In this document: positions 1-11,517 of the stretch, piece after piece | Position numbering within the stretch: position 1 is the first letter of the stretch | Layout of the letters: each line of letters starts with the position of its first letter | Origin: Magnolia sinica | Taxonomy: Eukaryota; Streptophyta; Magnoliopsida; Magnoliales; Magnoliaceae | Reading direction: 5' to 3' | DNA length: 64,000 bases | NCBI RefSeq assembly: GCF_029962835.1 | Contig: NC_080587.1 | Span: 59,301,528-59,365,527, forward strand | Notes under the pieces: model-generated | What the model saw: the letters and a program-made list of their open reading frames with translations, nothing else | Told to the model about the DNA's origin: nothing | The model's database searches: none | Program-made: the position numbers and the translations under genes

Positions 1-1203
1 AGGTTGACAAACAACCATTTTGGATCTCAACTACGACACTAGGGTTAGGATTTCTTACCCAAATCGTAATCGAAACAGGTTGTGTAGCGTAACGGGGTGT
101 TAATTTGGTACGTGGACTCGTGGGAGAGGATTACTACGACAATCTCCCAAAAGTCTTCTTCTCGCTTTCCTCTTTTCTCTTCTCTTTTTTTTTCTCTCTC
201 TCCCTTCGGGTTTTGGAGAAATTCGTATATGAGAGAGGTGGGGTGATATAAGGGCTATTTATAAGCCCGATGCAAATGGCCCCAGGGCCACTATATACAT
301 GGGTTATACCCTTTGGGCAGTTGTTTTTGACAAACAGGGCTCACAGGGAGGCCCACTACTCGTCTACGTTATAGGATATGCTCTCTGACAATGGATCTAT
401 GCCAAGACGTGATTTCGGTGCGATCGGATAAGCTGATCAACCGTGGAGGACCTATTGTCAGATCAACGGTCATACTTGCTCGATCGGGGCCACAGTCATA
501 CAGATATATGCAGGAAAATTTTCTTTTTCCATGGGTGAAGTTTGGTCAGAAACTGACGGTCCGAAATCCTCAATTTTGTGTGTGAGCAAACGGCCCAATT
601 CACTTAAGTTTCACTTCATTTTTTAAAGATATTCGTGTTTCTCATACACTTCACTCAGGGCTCAAGTTGTGCATTTCTGGACACTATCTGGGCTCGATTC
701 TCGCAATGGTTGTCAAGCCCAGTAGGATAGACATAACCCTATAGTTTCGCAGTTATCGAACTCTCGACGTGCGGTTTAGGTCCCATACGAAGTGTCAATG
801 TATTCCTGAGAGCGACAGGCTCTTGGGATTTCCTCTAGGTTTTTATGTAGTGTTAAGTCAGTGGTATTAATGGTTTTAGGCCTTCCTGTTTGTGGAAACG
901 GTGGTCCGAGCTAATCCACTGATTATTTAGTTACGGTCATCTCAATTAGTTAGTGATAGGTCGGTTAGAATTGGACCCTACGTGAACAAATCTCAAGGCT
1001 AAACTCGATGTTTAAGTGATTGGGCGGATTCGTTGATCTTCTACGGTCGATCAATTCTATTTGTATGGTTCTTTATCTGCACCAGCCGCGTATAAGCCCA
1101 TCTCGAGTGTCGAGAGTTAGTAAATGATGACGTGGCTAGTTATAAAAAAGAAAATTTAAGGATTTTTGGAAATTTCAAAATAGCAAAAATTCGAAGTGTT
1201 ACA
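1..1203 (-). mobile_element. Ty3/gypsy-type LTR, minus orientation, cut by window edge
   Basis: Read on the minus strand, the unit begins at 1203 with TGTAACACTTCGAA, a start typical of plant Ty3/gypsy LTRs. About 940 bases later comes a TATA box (plus 257-264), followed by a pyrimidine/purine-rich leader (plus 150-235), which fits U3 followed by R. No internal domain of this element is in the window and the other LTR end is not visible, so it may be a solo LTR or the edge of an element lying to the left. The reading frames inside are short and resemble no known protein. Confidence 0.6.
257..264 (-). promoter_or_regulatory. TATA box of the minus-strand LTR
   Basis: TATAAATA on the minus strand sits in a GC-richer setting (GCTTATAAATAGCCC) and is followed downstream by a long polypurine/polypyrimidine leader. 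This is the usual layout of an LTR promoter. Activity cannot be judged from sequence. Confidence 0.45.
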
Positions 1204-1204
1204 A

Positions 1205-1310
1205 TATCATAAAAGGAGTTCTACTCTAACTTAGATATTAACCAAAAAGTTTCTTTTTAAAAAGTATATCATAAAAGGAGTTCTACTCCAACTTAGATAT
1301 TAACAAAAAA
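1205..1310. repeat. Two-copy direct repeat, 62-bp period
   Basis: The block starting TATCATAAAAGGAGTTC at 1205 recurs at 1267 with one or two changes over about 43 bases; the spacer is T/A-rich. It lies immediately beside the LTR start at 1203. The first copy touches the LTR boundary, so it may include or have been made by that insertion. Confidence 0.75.
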
Positions 1311-2560
1311 GGCACCCCACGATAATTGAGAAAATGAGAAAGGGAAAGACTTTTAGAGGGCTTAGATCTGGTAAGTTATTGTTTACTCTCTCATTACTTT
1401 TTTGTACATTTAATATAAATTTGACTCGATCTATATAATAAACGGTGTGGATCGGCCACACGTTCATTGCATTGATCCGTGGGTGTATCCGATGTAAAGA
1501 TAATGAAAGTCTAAAATTACATGCAAAGTTTCTTATCGTAAAGATTGATAGGTATGCATCTAGTCGAATCGAATTAAATCTATACGGATCATACGATCCC
1601 TAAGGCAAAAATATACAAGGGTTCTAACTTCCAAATCAATCTGACCATCGGATGGGCAACATTAATTAGATCTAGAAGTGTTTAATAAGGAAAGCTTAGA
1701 TTTCTATACTAGTGTTGGTATCACTTGGCGTAGAAGGTCGAGATGGGTCATAGATGTATGTGTAGTTAGATCCACACTATTCATTCAATGTGTAAAGGCA
1801 AAATATGTTAAGACCTTAAGAATCTGGATGATTCAATCATTCGGTGAGTTACCCTTATCAAGCATTTTTCATTCAATTTCAGAATCTTAAAAAGAAAATA
1901 AAAGATAAAAAATCTAAATTTTAATTATTTGATTATTTAGGGTTTGACCACCTATGATGATTAATCAAAGATGGGCCCCACTGTATAATATAACCAGATG
2001 AATAACAATATCATTGATATAATTGATAGGATCTCTGAATTCAAACTAACCCGATTACCTTGTGGATTTTACATTACTAGACTCAGGTGAGCACCCCAAC
2101 TTGTCTCATGATTCATTGAAATTAAAATAAATTATTTGTGATGGTTTGATTGATTGATGTACTCATTTGAGTGTTTTGTTGCAATATTGTATGACACGGT
2201 AAATTATATGTTAATCTGTGCCAAATTACATGAAATTATAATTGTATGTTGGATTTATTTATTAAGATAAGTGTATATGACAATTATGAAAATGATAAAT
2301 TCATACATCATTTATCATTCATTATATTTGCATAGTATATTGTCGATCCTAGGGGCCCTCTCTGGAAGAAATGTCGATCTTGGTAGAGGGTTACCAGATG
2401 CAGGTTATGCCCAAGCTTACCAAAATGTAGAAGTCTATCCAACGGGTGGATGCGGGTTGATGACCTCCAACCTAAATAGATGGACGATCATCCCATCTGA
2501 TGCATTCATACCTCATTGTATCTAAATCATTGTGCATACTCTATTTCTATTATATTTTAA
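1311..2560. other. AT-rich sequence without a recognisable gene
   Basis: Short frames only, none resembling a known protein. A segment near 2085 (CAGGTGAGCACCCCAACTTG) looks like the splice-donor-like stretch found inside many gypsy LTRs, and a similar stretch occurs in the giant LTR at 48820. This part may therefore be the left portion of the LTR that ends at 3161, but its start cannot be fixed. Confidence 0.4.
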
Positions 2561-3161
2561 TTTCAATAAGAATGAATTATGTTGAGTTATTTCACTAAGC
2601 CTGGCTAGCTTACCTTTTTATTGATGGAAAAAAACTGTACAGATAAGCAATTAGTTGATGAGTTGGCGCAAGAATAAGAAGTTATGTTTGAACTGGTGCA
2701 CGACACACGTGAGGCATGATCATATCTGTCAGGAGAGAAATTGATCACATCTGTACCGTTCCTAATTAATTAATTAGAATTTCCTTTGTTATAATGATCT
2801 AATTTATATATAATGAATTATAGTATTAGTCATATGATTTTTAAGTATTTGATTGGTTTTATTCAATTGAATTGTTCTATGTATGTAACAAGTATTCATT
2901 GATAAGTTTTATTGACTGGTGAATGATGTCTAATTTATGTTAATTAAATGTTTATGTACGATGAGAATGAACGGATGTTAGTGCTTTAAATTATTTTGTG
3001 TGAATGATTGTGAATGGACCTAATTGGAATGTAAAAATGAATATTACTTTTGTCTCTGAATAATCGTATAATAGAATGAAGTTAGTACTCTGCATACAAG
3101 TTACGACTTGAAACTCGGGTCTGAGGGTGCACACTCTATACTCGAATTTCGAGGCGTGACA
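2561..3161 (+). mobile_element. 3' part of a plus-oriented gypsy-type LTR
   Basis: The stretch ends at 3161 with TTTCGAGGCGTGACA after GAAACTCGGGTCTGAG. The remnant ending near 16207 closes the same way (GAAACTCGGGAGCTGAG ... AATTTCAGGGCGTTATA), so both look like related LTR ends. Inside is CACTAAGCCTGGCTAGCTTACC (in part), a composition common near the R/U5 region of Tekay/Del-like LTRs. No primer binding site follows, so this is a solo or truncated LTR. The left boundary is arbitrary. Confidence 0.5.
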
Positions 3162-3235
3162 GGGGCAGTCATAGCAGGGGTGGCGTGAAGACTGAAAGGG
3201 ATGAATACTTTAGGTTATTTTTTTTGAAATATATG

Positions 3236-3480
3236 GTCGGGTTCTTGGTTCGGTTCCATAGTCCAGATCCATGATTCGGTTTTTCGGTTCAATTCTATGG
3301 ATTGGTTCACAGTTCGTTTCACCGTTCAATTCAGTTCGATTCTCCATACCCTCAAATTGAGAACCGAACTGAACTAAACGGTTCTTTAATTTTTAGAATC
3401 GGAATCGGTGCACTTTAGAACCGGACTAAATTATACTGTTTGGTTAGTTCCGGACCAATTTATGGATTCTATCAGTTCCA
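3236..3480. repeat. GGTTCGGTTC-type low-complexity repeat
   Basis: Degenerate repetition of GGTTCGGTTC and its complement (GAACCGAACTGAAC) runs through this segment, with plus-like words in the first half and complementary words around 3360-3420. It is therefore partly inverted. It resembles simple-word plant MITE interiors. No termini were found. Confidence 0.6.
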
Positions 3481-3829
3481 TGTGCATCCCCAATTTCCCT
3501 TACCATGGGACTCACTTAATGTATATGTTGTATATTTTTGCCGTTTATCAAATTTTTTTCAAATCAAATAAAACTTTTGTTTTAAAAATAAATTATTTTC
3601 AAATCTCAAGAAAATCATACGGTAAGGATTGAATTTCCACCGATTAAAACTTCGTAAAGGCACAAAATTCTCGACGAACCTGATATTTGTATATTCCATT
3701 CACCCAGGTTTGTGTGTCCTTATTAGTAGGAGAGTGAGCTCTGGAAAGTTTCGAATGAGGGCGTTATATTTCTTGTGAATGGTCCAATTGACATTTGAAT
3801 TTACTTCATTTTTTAAGCCATGCACTTAA

Positions 3830-4379
3830 GGGCCTGTTTGTTTTTTCAAAGAGAGGGTAAATACACGGTAAACGGTAATTCTCTCAATTTCTCGTGTTTG
3901 AAAATTTATAGGAATTCGTGCCTTTTGAAATTGGTTCAAAAGATATAACTTTAATTTTTAAACCTCATGATAATGCATATGATATATTCATTCTGTCCAT
4001 CTGTTTTACTACAATATTTTGAAGCATGAGACAAAGAATAAAGTAAATCCAATACTCAAGTGGCTCACGCCAAAAGAAACAGTGGCCACACAAAGTTTTT
4101 AACTGTCAGTATTGAATTTCCTTTTTGGTATGATGTGGTCTACTTGAGTTTTGGATATGCCTCATTTTTTTACTCATGCTATAAATTCAACTGAAATAAT
4201 GGATGAATAGTGTGGATAAGCAAAATGCATCACAGTAGGACCCACGGATATTTTGCAATATTCTTGATGTTTTTGTCAAAAAGTAAGCAGCCAAATCAGG
4301 TATGATATAAACGCACAGGGAAATAATAATTATTTTTTTACATGGTATTTACCATTTCACCTGTAAATCAAACATGCCC
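3830..4379. mobile_element. Tourist-like (PIF/Harbinger) MITE
   Basis: Terminal inverted repeats GGGCCTGTTTG at 3830 and CAAACATGCCC ending at 4379 are flanked by TAA on both sides (3827-3829 and 4380-4382). This is the 3-bp target duplication of Tourist/PIF-Harbinger MITEs. Length is 550 bp with no coding capacity. The interior near 4200-4250 carries the same words (GTGTGGATAAG, CATCACAGTAGGACCCA) as the dispersed core repeat found elsewhere in the window. It is non-autonomous; no transposase is present. Confidence 0.85.
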
Positions 4380-4542
4380 TAAATGAGCCTGAAAAACTGC
4401 TGAACTGCAGGGATATTCAACACATTGGTCGAGGTGTTATCGGCGACGCCTAATCCGGTCATGGAAAGAAAAGCAACCGAAAGTAGATTTACCTAGTAAC
4501 TGGTCAGCAATGTCGGGCCCACCATGATGTATGTGTTTCATA

Positions 4543-5069
4543 CGGAAACGGATTGCCTTCTACTCCTGCCACCAGCCAATGGCTGGTGGTCAGTGCTCTG
4601 TGAGCTCAACCATGATGTATGTGTTTCATCTATGCCGTCCATCTAGTTTTCTAGATCATCTTATGGTATGAGAAAAAAAAAAGAGTTATATCCCAATCTC
4701 AAGTGGACCACATTACAGGAAACAGTGTTGAATGAACGTACCATAAAAAACTTTTTGGGGCCATAAAAGTTTTGGATCAAGCTGATCTTTGTTTTTATTT
4801 TTATTTTTATTTTTCTTCATCTGGGTCTGTATGACCTAATCAACAGATTGGATGTCAAATAAACAGTACCGTGGGCCTTAGGAGGATTTTAATGGTGGAT
4901 ATCCAATCACTATTGTTTCCCTGCGGTGTGGTCCACCTGAGATTTATATCCCTCTCATTTTTAGGATTAAATCTAAAATGATCTTTAAAAATGGATGAAC
5001 GGAATGGATGAAGAGTACCGACCACCAGCCACCGGGCTGGTGGCGGGGGGAGTAGCCAATCCGTTTCCG
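4543..5069. mobile_element. CGGAAACGG-TIR MITE nested in another core repeat
   Basis: Terminal inverted repeats of roughly 50 bp start CGGAAACGGATTG and end in the complement (CCAATCCGTTTCCG). Each contains a subterminal hairpin (CCACCAGCC ... GGCTGGTGG). The target duplication TTTCATA is present on both sides (4536-4542 and 5070-5076), extendable to 8 bp. The flanks join into ATGTGTTTCATACACACCGTCC, which is the start of another core repeat, so this MITE inserted into a relative of its own interior. A 7-8 bp duplication suggests a hAT-like rather than PIF transposase. Confidence 0.8.
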
Positions 5070-5076
5070 TTTCATA

Positions 5077-6179
5077 CACACCGTCCATCCGTTGTCCAGG
5101 TCATTTTGAGGAGATGTCGACAGCGTCGCAGATCAACGGTCTGGATCACTGTGACCAATGCAACAGCGTCCACTGATTGAAAACTGGTACCTTTCCCGTA
5201 TCCTCGGTCGAGGATCATATACTTCCTTGGGAAGGTAAAAGACACGTGCCGGCTTCTAGAACGAAGGATGAATACGTGTAACAAGGTTGGCTGGACCATG
5301 TACGCCAGAGTTGCAAGGCAAGGCCATTTTGTATTACGTTGTGGCAATGCATCGTCATTACACGTGGCACACCTGATCTCCCAATCTAGGCCATGAAAAT
5401 CCTGGCTGCGTTGTTTCGGTAATAACCATCCGACTGCGGTGATCGAATCTGGCTGCTTACGCATTTTTCTTTTCCAACCGCTCATTTGTCATAAATTTAA
5501 TATAGTCCGATGAACACGAGTATCATAGTAAGCACGGTCCATGTTGCATCCCACCATTTTAACGGTTTGGATTAGAGTAAGTATGTGACAGGTGTGAATA
5601 GATGAGTTGTCACAGAGAGAAAGTGCGCTCGATTGTTCCATTCTCTTTTTTCTTACGTACGGATAGACTAGTGTTAATTGGGCACAATTTAAAAAATGGT
5701 GGTTACTCTTCAATCGCACCACAGCATGCGGTTGTAGAGAAATCCATGCCGTCCAAATATCAGACCCAACTGCAGATAGAATGTACCTGAAAAATCGTAC
5801 TGAAAAGAAAATATAAACTATCTGATCGTTCCTTTCTAGATTTGAAGCAAGTAATATTTTACTTTTAGTCATTCACTTGATACACATTAATTAACTGGTT
5901 GGTTGTGTGATTTTGGAAAAATAATATCTTAATTCACGTTAGGATGTACAACTTGGATGGCCTGGATGGTTGAATATCTGGAACGAGTGAAAAGGATGAA
6001 TCACCACCGTTGTTTAAAGAATGCTATGCAACATAAGAATCTAGCTGGTTCTTTATTTTTCTTAGCGGGGAAGAAAGGAATAACGCATCAGGGAGGTCTG
6101 TGGTTCTACGCTCTCTCAGATGCGCTACACTTGGATGCTGGTATCCCTGCATCAAACAACGCGTGATGGTAGGAAAAGG
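5077..6179. other. Remnant of split core repeat, then unresolved sequence
   Basis: 5077-5120 (CACCGTCCATCCGTTGTCCAGG) is the right piece of the repeat split by the MITE before it. The remainder up to 6179 has several frames of 60-137 codons on both strands. None shows a motif or codon pattern I recognise, and they overlap each other on opposite strands, so I call no gene. Confidence 0.5.
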
Positions 6180-6555
6180 TGTTGTATTTGATGTGTTAAA
6201 TCTAATCAGGATATCCTTAGATTCGCGGAATTGCAGGATTATTTATGATTTTTCCCGAAGCTTTTATATATATATATATAGGTGTAAACGAGATTAAGAT
6301 GCATTCTAAGAATTTCTAAATAGTTCTAAGGTTTTAAACGGGTGTAACAAAGGTGAAATTCGAGATTGTTTGAATCGAGTAAGCTTTCTCTCTTTGTAAT
6401 TTTTACTTTCATAGTGAATTTTAGTCGCTTTGTGGTGTAATTTTTTCCCGAAAGGATCTTTAAATTAAATAGTTATGTCCTCCTTCCTTTTTGCTTAGTG
6501 CTTTTGAATTGCCATCCTAGATTCTATTTTATGTGATTTCACCGTTTTCCCAAGA
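6180..6555 (+). repeat. 5' LTR of the first copia element
   Basis: Starts TGTTGTATTTGATGTG and ends near CCCAAGA, where CCCAACA would be expected just before the primer site. A T/A run at about 6266-6281 and GGGTGTAAC words pair with matching words in the 3' LTR at about 10800-10860. About 376 bp. The copies differ by many substitutions and small indels, so the insertion is old. Confidence 0.75.
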
Positions 6556-6558
6556 AGT

Positions 6559-6569
6559 GATATTAAAGC
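6559..6569 (+). other. Primer binding site, degenerate
   Basis: TGATATTAAAGC is a decayed form of the tRNA-Met-complementary TGGTATCARAGC that primes copia elements, in the right place just after the 5' LTR. Confidence 0.6.
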
Positions 6570-6583
6570 AATCGTTGGGATGC

Positions 6584-7335
6584 ATGCCTGAATATGAAGG
6601 ATTAACATTAATGGAAAACACTAGCTAGGACATTGAGAAGTACTTAGATAAAAATAACTTTGAGTTATGAAAGATCAAGATGATCAGTTCCTTCACCAAG
6701 CAAGGTGAGGATGATGCTCTTGAGGAGTGAAAGCCGAATATGAATAATGATGATTGAAATACTCTTGATAAGAAGGCCTTAGCCTCCATCCACTTGTGTC
6801 TCATGTATGAGGTTTTCTATAATGTTTTGGGGGAGAAAACTGCAGGTGGTTTATGGGCAAAGTTAGAGGATATTTATGCGAAAAAATCTACTAAAAATCG
6901 CTTATACTTAAAGCTACAATTGTTCACCTTCAAGATGGCAGAGGATGGAGATGTGGGGCCCACATCGGTTACTTTAATAAATTGATTTGCAAGTTGCTGG
7001 ATATGGAGAAAGCGATCAAAGATGAAGATCAGGCATGCATGTTGTTGAATTCTCTTTCGACATTGTATGAGTCATTCAGGGACTCATTGTGCACAACAAA
7101 TAAATTCCTGAATATGGACACCATTATCTCAGCCCTTAAAGGGAAGGCCATGAGAAAGATTAAAGGTGGCGTAGGGACATCTTCTGATGCACTGTTTACG
7201 AGAGGTAGGAATACTGATCAAGGTATATGATTTTCAAGACCTAAATCCAAATCCAATGGCAAGGGTAAAGGAAAATTGAAGTGTTAGAACTGTGGTATAA
7301 CTGGACACATGAAGAAGGATTGTACAAATCCTAAT
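6584..7335 (+). pseudogene. Copia gag (degenerate)
   Basis: Begins MPEYEG at 6584 and continues in interrupted frames. Recognisable gag words include GGLWAKLEDIYAKKS (about 6848-6893) and LSTLYESFRDSL (about 7057). A CCHC zinc knuckle is encoded at about 7280-7323 (C-x-NCGITGHMKKDC), where the aromatic residue after the first cysteine is now a TAG stop. Gag would form the virus-like particle and the knuckle would bind RNA. Several in-frame stops and a frame change near 6980 make it non-functional. Confidence 0.8.
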
Positions 7336-10300
7336 ACAAAGAAAGAAAACTCAGAGGCTTCTTTCAGGGAGGCTAATGTTGTCACATCTGATGAAGAGAC
7401 AAGTGAAGGAGATGTTTTCTTTGTGTCCATGATTGGACACTTTCACGACAATCATAGAGATGAGTGGATCCTTGACACGAGTGTCATATCACATGACTCC
7501 TCGTCAGAGTTGGTTTGCCAGTTATAGAGAGTGCGATGGTGGACAGGTCTTTATGGGCAATGACAATGCTTGTAATGTTGTGGCTATTGGTACGGTGAGC
7601 ATCAAGATGTTTGATGGGATGGAGCGTACCTTGACTAATGTTAGGCACGTTCCTAATATGAAGAAGAGTCTAATTTCTCTCGGTGCACTCGACGCTATAA
7701 GGTGCAAGTTCACTGGTCTTAATGGTGTCCTTAAAGTTTTAAAAGGGACACTCATGGTTATGATAATGTAAAGGCACGGAAACCTTTACAGGTTGATCGG
7801 GAGCACTTCAGCAAGTGGAGCGGCAGCAACCATTACAGATTCCACGTCTACACGTATGTGGCATGCTCGTATGGGCCACATGAGTGAGCGGGACATGAAG
7901 ATATCATCTGATCGTTGTTTTATTCAAGCTTTTAAGAATTCTGATTTAGATATATACGAGCATTGTATATATGGTAAATAATATAGATTATCTTTTAAAT
8001 CTGGAAAACATGTATGTAAGAGTACTTGATTATGTACACTTTGACGTATGAGGGCCATTGCTACAGATTTTCGTTGGCGGGTTGTCATGATTTGTTTCAT
8101 TCATTGACAACTACTCCCGAAAAGTTTGGGTTTACTTCATGAAACGTAAATCTGACGTTTTCACCATATTCAAACAATGGAAGGCAATGGTGAAAAAATA
8201 GTCAGAGTAGAAAATAAAGGTTTTAAGGATAGACAATGATGGAAAATTTATTTCCACTGAGTTTAATGAATATTGCAAGGACGAAGGGATTATTAGGCAT
8301 AACATAGTGTGCCACACACCCGAACAAACGATGTGGCTGAATGGATGAATCGAACTCTCTTGGAGAGGATCCGGTGCATATTAAGTAATGTTGCATTGGG
8401 CAAGGACCTATGGACAGAGGCCATTAACACGGTTTGCTATTTGGTGAATCAGTATCCTTTTATGACAATTGAATATAAAATTTTAGAGGAAGTATAGACT
8501 GATCATAAGATGGACAATTCAGATTTATGCATATTTGATTGTGAGACTTAGTCTCATGTATCGTCAGTTGAGAGAGATAAGCTAGACTATAAAGCTAAAA
8601 AGTACATTTTTGTTGGCTATAGTGTTGGTGTGAAATGTTACAGATTATTCGACAAGGTTATATGCAAGGTTATCACTAGTCGTAACGTCAGATTTGATGA
8701 AAGCTCTTTCTTCCACAAGAATGATCAAGAAGAGCAAGAGGAACTAGAAAGGTTGATTTTAGACGTTCAGGTTGACACAGATGATACTCAGGTAGAGACA
8801 GATGCCCAAACAGAGGTACATAAGAAGGTAGAGCAGCCACCTGTGAGAAAAAATACACAGCATGATCGAAGGTTACCAGCAAGATACAAGGATAACTCTA
8901 ATATTGCATATACCCTCATTATAGATGACGAGGGACCCGTTTACTATTTAGGAGGCTCTTAATAAGCCTGATGCAGAAAAGTGGAAGGCGGCTATGAATG
9001 ATGAGATGAACTCATTACACAACAATACATGGGAGCTGGTGGAGCTTCTAGTGGGCCGAAAAACGATCAGTTGAAAGTGGTTATTCAAAAGGAAACAGGA
9101 CAGATACAAAGCGAGGCTAGTAGCGAAGGAGTATGCTCAGAGAGAAGGAACCGACTTCACAGAGATATTTGTGCCGGTGGTTAAGCAAGTATCTATCATA
9201 TTCGTGTTAGCGTTGGTTGCCTAATACAATCTCGAGCTGGAACAGATGAATCTTAAGACTGCATTCCTGCACGGGAGTTGAAAGAGCAGATCTATATGGA
9301 GCAACTAGAAAGCTACAGAGTTAAAGGGGTAGAGGAAAAAGTTTGTAAGTTAATGAGGACGTTGTACGGCCTAAAACAGTTGTCTACGCAGTGGTATAAA
9401 AAATTTGATTCTTTCATGATGAGTCAGAAATTTATTTGGAGTGAATACAATCACTGTGTCTATTACAAGAAACTAAATGATGACAAATTTATCATCTTAG
9501 TATTGTATGTAAATGATATGTTGATCGCCAGTCATGATATGTCTGAAATCAACGTACTGAAGACTCAGTTATCAGGGACATTCGAGATGAAAGATCTGGG
9601 GGCTGCAAAGAGGGTTCTCGGCATAGATATTTATAGAGATAGGAAGAGGAACAGGCTTTGGTTATCACCGGCAGAATACCTTGAAAATGTGCTGATCAAG
9701 ATGAAAGATCTGGGGGCTACAAAGAGGGTTTTCGACATAGATATTTATAGAGACAGGAAGAAGAGCAGACTTTTGTTATTACAGGGAGAATACCTTGAAA
9801 AGGTGCTGATCAAGTATGGGATGGACTAGGCAAAGTCGGTGAACGTTTCCCGCATGACTCACTTCAAGCTTTCCTCAGAACAATGTCCTAAATCAAATGA
9901 GAAAAAGCAGGTTATGTCTCATGTGCCTTATTCGAATGTGGTTGGTAATTTAATGTATGTCATGGTCTATATAAGACTAGACATTTCGCAGGCAGTCGAT
10001 GTTGTGAGCAGATATATGTCAAACCTCAATAAACAACATTGGGAAGCGGTGAATGACTATTTCGATACATTCGAGGTACAAAAGATTACATTTTAACTTT
10101 TGAGAAGACATGGGTAAAGTTGGTAGATTATTTGGATTCAAACTACGTAGGCAGTGTGGATTCCAGAAAATCAACTTCAGGATACTCGTTTGTTCTAGTG
10201 GGTGGAACAATTAGTTGGATGTCGAAACTTTAGTCCGCAGTGACTCTTTCCACGACCGAAGTAGAGTATATGGCAGTAACAGAAGCGTTTAAGGAAGGTG

Positions 10301-10585
10301 TTTAGTTGAGAAACATGATAAATCAATTGGGGCTTCAGCAGGAAGCCGTGCCGGTTAATTGTGACAGCGAAAGCGCTATAAATTTGGCTAAAAATTTTGT
10401 TTATCACTGTCGTACTAAACACATTAATGTTCGTCACCACTTTTTCCGATAGGTACTTGAAGAAGGAGGCGTAACTCTGGAGAATATTCACATCAGCGTG
10501 AATTCGGCAAACACGCTCACTAAGGTTGTTCCTGCAGAGAAGTTTAAGTTCTGTGCAACTTCTCTGGGCTTAGCGATGGCGTAAA
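7336..10585 (+). pseudogene. Copia pol: protease, integrase, RT, RNase H (degenerate)
   Basis: The protease word WILDTSVISH (about 7465) replaces the usual D-S-G by D-T-S and runs into a frameshift before YHMTPRQSW. The pre-integrase zinc region (MWHARMGHMSERDM) lies near 7858. The integrase core keeps an Asp in RIDNDGKF (about 8230) and the downstream Glu in VAEWMNRTLLE (about 8330). The RT catalytic box is YVND at about 9508, where YVDD is normal. RNase H residues run to about 10585 (STSGYSF, STTEVEYMAV, LTKVV). Stops and shifts separate the domains. An internal duplication lies in RT (9587-9814). It probably belongs to the Tork-like side of copia; lineage needs a tree. Confidence 0.85.
9587..9814 (+). 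repeat. In-frame 114-bp tandem duplication inside RT
   Basis: 9587-9700 and 9701-9814 are two adjacent 114-bp copies beginning ATGAAAGATCTGGG. Each encodes 38 residues (MKDLGAAKRVLGIDIYRD... and MKDLGATKRVFDIDIYRD...). The frame is kept through both copies and into KYGMD. The segment is the part of copia RT just after the YVDD box. The copies differ at about a dozen bases, so the duplication is not recent. Confidence 0.9.
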
Positions 10586-10690
10586 AGGAAGACTGTGTAT
10601 GAGAAGCATTGATGAAACTATGATGCGAGAAAGATATAAAAGAAAAAGACAAAGAGCTATATGTTTGAAGATTGAAGACATGGTGGAGAT

Positions 10691-10868
10691 TGTTGTATTT
10701 GATATCTTAAATCTAATCAAATTCTTCGCAGATTTTTTTGCAAAACTATGAAATTAGGGATTTGTTTTCGATTTCGTTTATGATTCTTTCTAAAGCCATA
10801 TATATGGGTGTAAACAAGATTGGGATGCATTCCAAGGGTTTCGAAGGGGTGTAGCAAGGGTGAGATTA
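10691..10868 (+). repeat. Truncated 3' LTR of the first copia element
   Basis: Starts TGTTGTATTTGATATC directly after the polypurine tract. It shares GGGTGTAAACAAGAT and GATGCATTCCAAGG with the 5' LTR and stops at about 10868, where matching sequence ends. Confidence 0.75.
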
Positions 10869-10884
10869 AAATGGCCAAGCTATA

Positions 10885-11301
10885 TGTCCTAGAGGGGGGT
10901 GAATAGGACTGTGCCAAATTTTAAGATAAATACAACGGAATATGAAACAAAGAATAGATAACACTATATACCAATCACAAAATAGAAATAGAAAACAACC
11001 TAAAATAGAAAAATAGAAACACAAATTGTTCTAAGGACAACCTTACACCAAAAACCAAAGTTTATGGTAGGACAACCTTATTTCTAGAACAAATAGAGAA
11101 ACAAAAGCACAACGTAATAAGGAGATAACAAAAATATAATGCTGAAATGTAAATCAATATTCAGTCCACCTCTGTACACTTTTGCTCACACCTCTGCACA
11201 TACTCCCCCCGAGTAACATACTCATAAAACAATATATAATACAATACTACTCCCTCCTCATGACAACATCCATATCCATATACATATCTATAACATATCC
11301 A
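10885..11301 (-). repeat. 3' LTR of SIRE-like type for the minus-strand copia block
   Basis: On the minus strand the LTR starts TGGATATGTTATAG at 11301, directly after a polypurine tract, and ends at 10885 with CACCCCCCTCTAGGACA. That terminal phrase is characteristic of plant SIRE-like/Maximus LTRs, where it normally precedes the tRNA-Met primer site. It shows no similarity to the LTR at the other end of this block (20807-21393), which is one sign that the block is chimeric. Confidence 0.75.
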
Positions 11302-11302
11302 T

Positions 11303-11316
11303 ACTCCCCCTTTTTG
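11303..11316 (-). other. Polypurine tract
   Basis: AAAAAGGGGGAGT on the minus strand, preceded by ATATTGTGAC, matches the SIRE-like polypurine tract context that primes plus-strand synthesis. It abuts the LTR start. Confidence 0.75.
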
Positions 11317-11517
11317 TCACAATATGATAAAGGAAGCACAAAATAGATGGCTGAGGAGAAATAATCAATAAGAAATATGAGAGGTAACTAGTCAAGATAT
11401 GAGAACATAGCATAAACAACACACATAATTCATAGACAGAGCTAAGATAAAGAGAGTGACAAACTCAAAACAAGTTAGGAGTAATAAAGTTATTACAAAC
11501 CAGTAAACTTAAAAATA

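Larger units (their letters stand above)
6180..10868 (+). mobile_element. Decayed Ty1/copia retrotransposon with truncated 3' LTR
   Basis: Order on +: 5' LTR, primer site, gag with zinc knuckle, protease, integrase, reverse transcriptase, RNase H, polypurine tract (GGTGGAGAT), 3' LTR. This is the Ty1/copia order. The LTRs start TGTTGTATTTGAT at 6180 and again at 10691. The 3' LTR is cut after about 178 bp at 10868, next to the end of a different LTR family (10885), so its end was lost by deletion or by the neighbouring insertion. Stops and frameshifts occur in every domain. Confidence 0.88.

Noticed and set aside
5072-5872. Two minus-strand frames of 127-137 codons as host genes
   Set aside because: No recognisable motif, overlap with MITE sequence, and equally long frames on the opposite strand.
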